A stretch of DNA of 9,291 bases from CAZTAO01 sp964611645 (GTDB lineage: Bacteria > Armatimonadota > UBA5829): positions 1 through 9,291 of the forward strand of contig CAZTAO010000102.1 in NCBI GenBank assembly GCA_964611645.1, given 5' to 3'. The notes under the pieces are model-generated. The model searched no databases, was not told the DNA's origin, and saw nothing but the letters and a program-made list of their open reading frames with translations. The position numbers and the translations under genes are program-made. Positions 1-4,821 of this stretch are shown here, piece after piece; the first letter of the stretch is position 1, and each line of letters begins with the position of its first letter.

Positions 1-63
1 TCGTTCTGTGGACTTGCTTTGTGACGCCACTTCGAGCGTCAATTGGGACACGAAACCACTCTC

Positions 64-69
64 AGGAGG
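64..69 (+). promoter_or_regulatory. Strong Shine-Dalgarno of the recombinase module
   Basis: AGGAGG lies 8 bases before the ATG at 78 and fixes that start against other possible upstream starts. The 63 bases before it hold a weak 5-bp inverted repeat (gacgc 23-27, gcgtc 36-40), but no convincing -35/-10 pair. The module promoter may lie outside the window. Confidence 0.75.
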
Positions 70-77
70 CACGATAA

Positions 78-545
78 ATGACGCCGCACCACCAAAGAAT
101 CCCGGGCGAAAGACACGAGGACAATGGGCGTACCCGTGCCGTTGTCTACGCCCGCTCTGCAAGAGCAGATTCGGCATGCTCAGTAGAAGATCAGTGCGTC
201 GAGGCCCGGGAATATGCTGACCGTCATGATCTGGAAATAACCCGGTTCTACACCGACATCGGAATGAGCGGAGCCCGTATCGAGGACGGAAGCGAACTGA
301 AACGCTTGCTCAGAGACGCCGGCAGGCCCAGTCGCCCCTTCTCTGTGATTATCATACAGGATTGGAGTCGATTGGGTCGAGGCGTGGATGCTATGAAGGC
401 TCATTTGGCATTCTTCCGCGCCGGTGTTGACATTCGCGTCTGCTGCGAACCCACAACCATGGATATCCAATCAACAAGTCGTGCCATCAAGCGCGCCGTC
501 AAGCAGTACAGCAATACCGAAATGTACCGGAGGAACAATGAATAA
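78..545 (+). CDS. Minimal resolvase-fold protein, catalytic serine displaced or missing
   Basis: 155 residues that match the catalytic domain of serine recombinases and little else. After a 20-residue polar lead, the first strand reads VVYARSARAD (22-31). The domain then shows S-V-E-D-Q (35-39), a Y-T-D-I-G-M-S-G segment (58-65), the second active-site motif QDWSRLGRG (94-102) and the strand AGVDIRVCCE (115-124). A helix ending in QYSNTEMYRR (143-152) takes the place of the long E helix. In active family members the nucleophile is two residues after the motif arginine (Y-x-R-x-S). Here Arg26 is followed by Ser27 and Ala28, so the expected position is Ala. The chain stops before any recombinase domain, zinc ribbon or C-terminal helix-turn-helix, so it has no evident DNA-binding part. 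Its end overlaps the next ATG by 8 bases, so it is probably translated together with the DUF2924 and recombinase genes. Likely roles are a regulatory or structural partner of the full recombinase, or a decaying relic. The fold is fairly sure; the function is not. Confidence 0.8.
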   Translation: MTPHHQRIPGERHEDNGRTRAVVYARSARADSACSVEDQCVEAREYADRHDLEITRFYTDIGMSGARIEDGSELKRLLRDAGRPSRPFSVIIIQDWSRLGRGVDAMKAHLAFFRAGVDIRVCCEPTTMDIQSTSRAIKRAVKQYSNTEMYRRNNE

Positions 546-1065
546 ACCCGCACCCCCGAATAACTCAGTGCTACGGCAGGTGGCAGACCTGCACAACCTA
601 TCGCAGGAGGAACTGAAGAACCTCTGGCGAACGCTGTATGGCACTGAGCCGCCGGCGCATAACCGGCTCCACCTGGTGAGCCGACTTGCGTATAGAGTCC
701 AGGAACTGACCTACGGGGGCATATCGGAGGCTGCCAAGGCTAAGATGAAGGCAATCATGGAGGCCAGCGGGCTTGATGAGAACGGGGGAGAACAGAGGGC
801 CAAACGGCGGCGGGGCACTGATCGGAAAGATCAGCCGGTCGTAGGAACGAGGATCGTCCGCGACTGGAACGGACAGACCCACGAGGTGATTGTGGTTCAC
901 GGCGGCTTCCAGTATGGGGGGAGGTTATTCAGATCTCTCACCGCCGTCGCCGAGGCAATCACCGGCTCACACTGGAACGGGCGGGCATTCTTCGGGCTGG
1001 CCAAATCAGGGACAAAGAAGAGAAAGGGTGGAGAAGTAGCAATTGAATCGCAAGACAGCCACTGA
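538..1065 (+). CDS. DUF2924 family protein
   Basis: 175 residues. The N-terminal half has the family signature L-x-x-LW-R-x-LYG-x-x-PP (26-39) followed by RLAYRVQELTYGG (49-61). After a basic linker (RAKRRRGTDRK, 87-97), the C-terminal half has the G-T-x-x-V-R-x-W-x-G segment (103-112), GGFQYGGRLFRSLTAVAEAI (122-141) and ITGSHWNGRAFFGL (141-154). These match DUF2924 (recalled as PF11149) well. The C-terminal half resembles RAMA-type modules, in which a short beta-rich domain ends in a 'SLS..A..ITG..W.G..FFGL' pattern; that link is my inference. The biochemical role is unknown. The family is habitually encoded beside large serine recombinases, as here. The ATG at 538 is preceded by GGAGG at 529-533 and overlaps the upstream stop (ATGAATAA). 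The frame stays open back to 424 but that part is non-coding shadow. Residues 155-175 are basic and poorly conserved in kind. Confidence 0.9.
   Translation: MNKPAPPNNSVLRQVADLHNLSQEELKNLWRTLYGTEPPAHNRLHLVSRLAYRVQELTYGGISEAAKAKMKAIMEASGLDENGGEQRAKRRRGTDRKDQPVVGTRIVRDWNGQTHEVIVVHGGFQYGGRLFRSLTAVAEAITGSHWNGRAFFGLAKSGTKKRKGGEVAIESQDSH
1030..1033 (+). promoter_or_regulatory. GGAG that leaves the recombinase start ambiguous
   Basis: GGAG sits 9 bases before an in-frame TTG at 1043, which would add 8 residues (MNRKTATD) to the recombinase and overlap the DUF2924 gene by 23 bases. The alternative ATG at 1067 has no good Shine-Dalgarno but lies one base after the DUF2924 stop, suiting termination-reinitiation. 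The two starts cannot be separated from sequence alone. Confidence 0.45.
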
Positions 1066-1066
1066 C

Positions 1067-2461
1067 ATGAACACGAACCCGACCATTCCGAAGGTCCGCT
1101 GCGCGGCCTATGTGCGCAAGAGCACCGAGGAGAATCTCAATACGGATTTCAATTCCTTGGACGCGCAGCGGGAAGCCTGCGAATTGTATGTCCAAAGTCG
1201 CAAGCACGACGGGTGGGTGATGCTGCCGACTGACTACTCGGATGGCGGCTACACCGGCGCGAACGTAGAACGGCCGGCATTGCAGAGGTTACTGGCCGAT
1301 GTTGAAGCTGGCAAGATAGACGTTATCTTGACGTACAAGATTGACCGCCTGTCCCGGTCGCTGTTGGACTTCGCCAAACTCATGGAAGTGTTCGATGAGC
1401 GCGGAGTAGCGTTCGTATCTGTGACTCAGCACTTTGACAGTTCGACTCCCATGGGCCGACTGACTGTCAACGTGCTGATGTCGTTCAGCCAGTACGAGCG
1501 GGAGATCATAGGAGAGCGGATTCGAGACAAAGTGGCGGCGGCTAAGCGGCGTGGAAAGTTCACTGGCGGCACGCCACCATTGGGTTACGATGTGGACAGC
1601 GAGAATAGAAGACTGGTAGTGAACCCGGAAGAAGCGAAGGTCGTGCGCCACATCTTCAAACGCTTTACTGAGACGGGCTCACCACTGACTGTGGCCCGAG
1701 AGTTGAATGCCAAGGGCATAACAACGAAATCCTGGATGACCAAACGAGGGGTCTTTCGCGAGGGCACCCCCTGGCACAGGCTCCACATTCATAGGGTCCT
1801 CAACAATAAGACCTACATCGGCGAGGTCATTCACAAAGACAAGACATATCCCGGGGAGCATGACCCCATTATCCCTGAGAAGACCTGGTGGAAGGCGCAC
1901 CAGGTAATAGATAACAACGTGAAGACCCACGCGCAGCACGCCCGGGCTAAGGAGCCAAGTCTGCTGCGGGGAATTATTCGGTGTGGAGCATGCGACGCCG
2001 CCATGAGTCCAGTGTCATCTCAGAGCCGAGGGAAGTACTATCGATATTACACGTGTGGCAAGGCATCGAAGAACGGTGCTGATTCATGTCCTGTGGGATC
2101 GATGCCCGCGGGTGAAGTCGAGGGCGCGGTCATGGCGCAACTCCGGGGAATCTTCACATCGCCGCAGATGGTGGCTCAGACATACCGGGCAGTATGCGCA
2201 CAGGCTGGTGAGTCGGATGATGGTTTTCTGTGCGTCACCGAGGCTGATGTTCGGCAGGCGCTCCAGGATGTCGATACCGTGTGGGATGAACTGTACCCGC
2301 CGGAGCAGATACGAATAGTTCATTTACTTGTCGAGCAGGTGACGGTCACGCGCAGTGGGATTTCGGTGACCGTAAGGGCAGGGGGGCTAAATAGTTTGGT
2401 TACAGAGATGAGAGGTGCGGGGACCGGTAATAGTATTGTCCACGCGGGAGGGGTGCTATGA
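1067..2461 (+). CDS. Large serine recombinase (site-specific integrase/excisionase)
   Basis: 464 residues from the ATG at 1067 (472 from the TTG at 1043). All expected parts are visible, numbered from the ATG. The catalytic domain spans about 10-155, with nucleophile Ser19 in YVRKST, the Q34/R35 helix, DGGYTG (59-64), active-site KIDRLSR (91-97) and the E helix ending QYEREIIGERIRDK (142-155). The recombinase domain spans about 170-290 (TPPLGY 169-174, VARELNAKGI 209-218, RVLNNKTYIGE 243-253). A zinc ribbon follows with Cys306, Cys309, Cys330 and Cys341. The tail ends with a segment like DVDTVWDELYPPEQ and IVHLLVEQVTV, typical of the subfamily encoded beside DUF2924. The protein should catalyse strand exchange between two attachment sites through a covalent Ser19-DNA intermediate. 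No motif is missing and no frameshift is seen, so it looks active. The length is normal for a compact large recombinase without a long coiled coil. The next gene starts within its stop (ATGA). Confidence 0.95.
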   Translation: MNTNPTIPKVRCAAYVRKSTEENLNTDFNSLDAQREACELYVQSRKHDGWVMLPTDYSDGGYTGANVERPALQRLLADVEAGKIDVILTYKIDRLSRSLLDFAKLMEVFDERGVAFVSVTQHFDSSTPMGRLTVNVLMSFSQYEREIIGERIRDKVAAAKRRGKFTGGTPPLGYDVDSENRRLVVNPEEAKVVRHIFKRFTETGSPLTVARELNAKGITTKSWMTKRGVFREGTPWHRLHIHRVLNNKTYIGEVIHKDKTYPGEHDPIIPEKTWWKAHQVIDNNVKTHAQHARAKEPSLLRGIIRCGACDAAMSPVSSQSRGKYYRYYTCGKASKNGADSCPVGSMPAGEVEGAVMAQLRGIFTSPQMVAQTYRAVCAQAGESDDGFLCVTEADVRQALQDVDTVWDELYPPEQIRIVHLLVEQVTVTRSGISVTVRAGGLNSLVTEMRGAGTGNSIVHAGGVL

Positions 2462-2877
2462 ACAGGATTGATGGTGTGACTGATGACGGCCTGATTACAA
2501 TTACTGTGCCGGTTAATGTGAGAAAGCGTGGGGGCAGACGGCGTATCATCGTCGCGGACCAGGTGCCAGATAGTCGCATCTATGCGGAGTCATTTACCGT
2601 GGCCATTGCCCGCGCCCACCACTGGAAGGAGTTGATAGACTCTGGAAAGTTTGCATCCCTGTCTGAACTGGCCAACGCCATAGGACTGGCCGTCTCCTAC
2701 GCCGCAAGGATTTACCGGCTTACCTATCTGGCACCGGATATCATTGAGGCAATACTCGATGGAAGAGAGCCGGACGGGCTGTCGATGCGGGTCCTGCGAA
2801 AGCCTGTGCCGATGGAATGGGATGAGCAGAGGAAATGGTTGGGGTTTGAACCGATCAATGGAAGACCACACCTGTGA
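2458..2877 (+). CDS. Small ParB-like helix-turn-helix protein of the recombinase module
   Basis: 139 residues. The N-terminal part carries a short beta segment and a basic patch (TITVPVNVRKRGGRRRIIV, 14-32). A helix with ARAHHWKELIDSGKF (51-65) leads into a KorB/ParB-style helix-turn-helix: SLSELANAIGLAVSYAARIY (68-87), then RLTYLAPDIIEAILDGREP (87-105). It ends with a conserved-looking VPMEWDEQRKWLGF (117-130). I recognise this as the small protein that usually follows DUF2924-associated large serine recombinases, where it lacks a proven function. Its ATG shares bases with the recombinase stop (ATGA at 2458-2461), implying translational coupling and matched dosage. DNA binding is well supported by the motif. 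A role as directionality factor or regulator of the recombinase is inference. Its stop codon lies inside the 2868-2917 repeat. Confidence 0.88.
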   Translation: MNRIDGVTDDGLITITVPVNVRKRGGRRRIIVADQVPDSRIYAESFTVAIARAHHWKELIDSGKFASLSELANAIGLAVSYAARIYRLTYLAPDIIEAILDGREPDGLSMRVLRKPVPMEWDEQRKWLGFEPINGRPHL

Positions 2878-2917
2878 ACACGTGGGAGGCCTGGGGAGAT
2901 GGTGCGGGGGTGGGATT
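2868..2917 (+). repeat. 50-bp direct repeat, copy 1 (with dyad)
   Basis: The block beginning ACACCTGTGAACAC and ending GGATT recurs at 4682-4731 in the same orientation, with 6 mismatches in 50 bases and no gap. The copy begins 10 bases before the end of the helix-turn-helix gene and includes its TGA (2875-2877). At its left it contains an imperfect dyad, CACcTGT-GA-ACAcGTG (2869-2884), with 7-base arms and a 2-base centre. Its right edge runs into a GC-rich hairpin. It could be a recombinase attachment-like site, a protein-binding site, or one member of a dispersed intergenic repeat family. Confidence 0.8.
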
Positions 2918-2932
2918 GCACGGTTCCCCCGC
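2904..2932. terminator. GC-rich stem-loop between convergent genes
   Basis: GCGGGGG (2904-2910) and CCCCCGC (2926-2932) form a perfect 7-bp all-GC stem with a 15-base loop. It lies in the 59-base gap between the plus-strand module (stop 2877) and the minus-strand ORF stop at 2937, where a bidirectional terminator would be expected. Neither side is followed by a T run, so intrinsic termination is only a possibility. Confidence 0.35.
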
Positions 2933-2936
2933 CGGT

Positions 2937-3092
2937 CTACGCGGCAAGGTCGCCCCGCTGGGGCTTGAATTCGACCGACAAGGCGCTGTTGCTTGGCCTG
3001 CCTGCCTGCGTATCCACCATCACCCGCCACACTGTGATGGAGGGAACAGCCAGTGCGAGTGGAGTCAGTGCTACAACAAGTAGTCTTCTCAT
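2937..3092 (-). CDS. Small hypothetical protein with N-terminal hydrophobic segment
   Basis: 51 residues starting MRRLLVVALTPLALAV, which reads as a short signal peptide or membrane anchor with two arginines at the front. A short polar tail follows. The start at 3092 is chosen because a perfect AGGAGG (3100-3105) stands 7 bases ahead of it; the frame is open further upstream to 3140, but without such a site. It follows the 31-codon ORF by 17 bases and could be the last gene of the minus-strand group that begins at 4220. I recognise no family. It may be a real small membrane or secreted peptide, or debris of the tandem duplication seen just upstream. The strong ribosome-binding site is the main support. 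Confidence 0.45.
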   Translation of the reverse strand: MRRLLVVALTPLALAVPSITVWRVMVDTQAGRPSNSALSVEFKPQRGDLAA

Positions 3093-3109
3093 TGCAAGGC
3101 CTCCTGGGG

Positions 3110-3205
3110 TCAGTCTACCGGCAGCAGCAGCGCTGTGCACAAACGGCTCCCGTCAGTGAATTTCACTTCTTCCAATTCCGGCAGGTCAGGTCTTTCCGGC
3201 TGCAT
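3110..3205 (-). CDS. 31-residue ORF duplicating the start of the membrane-protein gene
   Basis: The peptide begins MQPERPDLPELEEVK and then FTDGS, against MQQERPDLPELEEVK and STRAFDGS in the 344-residue protein encoded just upstream. It then leaves the similarity and stops. The duplicated stretch includes the Shine-Dalgarno AAGGAG, 7 bases before ATG in both genes. Its start lies inside the end of the longer gene (20-base overlap). The shared codons differ at nine bases, eight of them silent third positions. This suggests the peptide stayed under selection after duplication, at least in a once longer paralogue. It may be a truncated paralogue (pseudogene) or a functional short peptide; it contains no membrane segment. 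Confidence 0.5.
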   Translation of the reverse strand: MQPERPDLPELEEVKFTDGSRLCTALLLPVD

Positions 3206-3218
3206 TGTGCGGCTCCTT
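3161..3218 (-). repeat. Duplicated ribosome-binding site and start block, copy B
   Basis: This 58-base block aligns without gaps to 4176-4233, with 10 mismatches (48/58 identical). It covers the Shine-Dalgarno, the spacer and the first 15 codons. Copy B overlaps the 3' end of the gene that copy A starts, as expected of an old tandem duplication. Confidence 0.8.
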
Positions 3219-4220
3219 CTCAGCGTTATCCGCCCTTGCCAGCGACCCTGGCAGCGGTAGCAGGATGGGATTGGGGCGGTTGTGTAGATTTCGTGCTATG
3301 CACTGGATCAGTGCGTTGGTGTCCGTGTTGTGCTTGCTCCAGGGTATGTTTATCGAACGGTACCAGTTGATGCGGATGCTCAGTGTCAGATTGAAGTCCG
3401 TCCACCGGACTGCTTGGATTTCATCCCACCTTACGACATTGGTCCGCCAGCAGTTTCGTGTTTCGAGCTTCTCCGGTCCAGCCTTGGCCCACCGTGTCGC
3501 CCACAAGCCCCTGAAGGCGCTGCCCAGAAACGCCAATGGCATGACTAACCCACCCCACCTGTTCGGCACATCGTTCGTAGTTGTGATTAGCAGCCAGAAG
3601 ATGAGCAACATTACCCCAAAGATTAGCATGCCCATGTTGTTGACAAGCCAACTGCCGCCCTTCCAGTCGGCGGATTCCGGCAGATATGCCGATGGTGTCC
3701 ACAGAGCGTCGGCTTCATCGGAAAGCGTGAGGCCGTCAGCCTTGCCGACCGCGCGGAGGTGCTGCCATATCGAGGCTGACAGCACCGCTTGGCTTGTCGG
3801 TATCGCGGTGGCCCTGCCGTTTCCGTAGACGACATGCCTTTTGCCCATCAGCAGATTCACCCGCCTGGTCTCAGCGCCCGTCACCTCATTCCACGGTATG
3901 AACCCGGAGAGAAGAAGCCATCTCCAGTACCTCAGCCCCTCGCTGTTGGTCTCCCAGGAGTAGTCTAGTATGTAAGTGCGGATGAAAAGGAGGATAGCTG
4001 CGACGCTTCCCTCCAGCACGAGCAATCTTATGAAGTAGATACGCTGGATATGCGTGGGGTGGATTGCGCCGGCCGACGGCGCGAGCCATCTGGCGACAAG
4101 CCCGGCAAAGATCACGAGCGCCATTGCGGACAGGACGGCCAGCGCGAACATACTGCCGTCGAAGGCCCGCGTCGACTTCACCTCCTCCAACTCGGGCAGA
4201 TCAGGCCTTTCCTGTTGCAT
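3186..4220 (-). CDS. Four-helix membrane protein with two PH-like segments
   Basis: 344 residues; no specific family was recognised with confidence. After a 20-residue acidic N-terminus come two hydrophobic helices (about 24-46 and 61-83). A soluble part follows with SEGLRYWRWLLLSGFIPWNEV (93-113) and VVYGNGRATAIPTSQ (130-144). A second helix pair (about 193-213 and 223-240) precedes another soluble part with NVVRWDEIQAVRWTDFNLTL (261-280) and RSINIPW (288-294). The pattern 'hydrophobic strand, I-P-W-x-E-V or V-R-W-D-E-I, then basic strands' is typical of bacterial PH-like (YdbS/bPH-type) membrane proteins. The two halves therefore look like an internal repeat of helix pair plus PH-like domain. 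The ATG at 4220 has AAGGAG (4228-4233) 7 bases ahead. The last residues (EPHNAAGKT) are encoded by the ribosome-binding region of the overlapping downstream ORF. PH-like folding is inference; membrane location is secure. Confidence 0.8.
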   Translation of the reverse strand: MQQERPDLPELEEVKSTRAFDGSMFALAVLSAMALVIFAGLVARWLAPSAGAIHPTHIQRIYFIRLLVLEGSVAAILLFIRTYILDYSWETNSEGLRYWRWLLLSGFIPWNEVTGAETRRVNLLMGKRHVVYGNGRATAIPTSQAVLSASIWQHLRAVGKADGLTLSDEADALWTPSAYLPESADWKGGSWLVNNMGMLIFGVMLLIFWLLITTTNDVPNRWGGLVMPLAFLGSAFRGLWATRWAKAGPEKLETRNCWRTNVVRWDEIQAVRWTDFNLTLSIRINWYRSINIPWSKHNTDTNALIQCIARNLHNRPNPILLPLPGSLARADNAEKEPHNAAGKT

Positions 4221-4233
4221 TGTGAGGCTCCTT
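4176..4233 (-). repeat. Duplicated ribosome-binding site and start block, copy A
   Basis: Partner of 3161-3218. It holds the Shine-Dalgarno AAGGAG, the 7-base spacer (one mismatch between copies) and codons 1-15 of the membrane-protein gene. The single amino-acid difference between the copies is Gln3 here against Pro3 there. Confidence 0.8.
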
Positions 4234-4821
4234 TGTGGATGTTCTATTTAGCTTGTTCGCCGTTCAGGCCGAGGAGTCCTGCGGGCTATTCGGCGGCGCC
4301 CCAACTCATCTCACGTGGATTATACGCTAGCGGGGTTGGGGCGTCAACGCTCCGGGACATGCGACAGCCCACTAGCATTAGTTCGCGCGCCCCGTGTCGT
4401 GGGATGGCTCTGCATCGCAGGATATCTGAGAGTAATCTTCGTGGGGCTCACGCCGTTGCTACACCTCAGCCGCCAGACGCGAACATTCCGTGACCACGTG
4501 ATCGTGTGCCTTCGTTGCGTGATTGCCTCCAATCGACGCCTAATCCCTTCTCCCACCCTTTGGACTCACCAGGCCATTCTCCGCATTCAGCCTCAAACTC
4601 ACATTTCCTCATCAGTCGTTTCAAACCGGACGGGACTCGGAACTGGGAGTCTGATAAGTATCCGACGGGAGACCACCCGCGACACCTGTGAACACATGGG
4701 AGGCTCGGGGAGATGGTGTGGGTGTAGGATTAGGGGTGGCCGACCCGTTGGGGAATGTGCCGGCACCAGAAAGCCGCAGTGTCGATCAAGGCAGATGTAC
4801 TGCACTTGCCAGACGCTAACA
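4221..4821. other. 601-base stretch without a convincing gene
   Basis: It lies between the start of the membrane-protein gene and the stop of the HEAT-like gene, both on the minus strand. It should hold the promoter of the former and the 3' end of the latter. The Shine-Dalgarno at 4228-4233 and repeat copy 2 at 4682-4731 are the only clear features. An AT-rich TAAATA-like stretch (minus strand, about 4246-4251) could be a -10 element but lacks a good -35. A small inverted repeat occurs near 4338-4352 (GGGCGT/ACGCTC). The open frames on both strands have biased, low-complexity or Arg/Pro-rich translations and no ribosome-binding site, so I left them out. Confidence 0.6.
4682..4731 (+). repeat. 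50-bp direct repeat, copy 2
   Basis: Same orientation as 2868-2917 with 44 of 50 bases identical. It stands alone in intergenic DNA, 90 bases downstream of the minus-strand HEAT-like gene. Its dyad is weaker (CACCTGT-GA-ACACATG), with one more mismatch than copy 1. The GC-rich hairpin beside copy 1 is absent here. Confidence 0.8.

Noticed and set aside
8..220. GTG-started open frame at the left edge
   Set aside because: It overlaps the start of the resolvase-like gene in another frame, with no ribosome-binding site and a Cys/Arg-rich translation. It could be a tail of an upstream gene, but nothing supports that.
424..537. Upstream extension of the DUF2924 gene to 424
   Set aside because: It overlaps the resolvase-like gene, has no ribosome-binding site, and family similarity begins after 538, where GGAGG precedes an ATG.
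3205..3828. 207-codon plus-strand open frame
   Set aside because: Antisense to the membrane-protein gene; its translation has no recognisable features and the opposite strand has membrane helices and a clear ribosome-binding site.
4344..4556. 70-codon minus-strand open frame starting MGEGIRRRLEA
   Set aside because: Arg/Thr-rich with no Shine-Dalgarno and no recognisable domain; probably chance.
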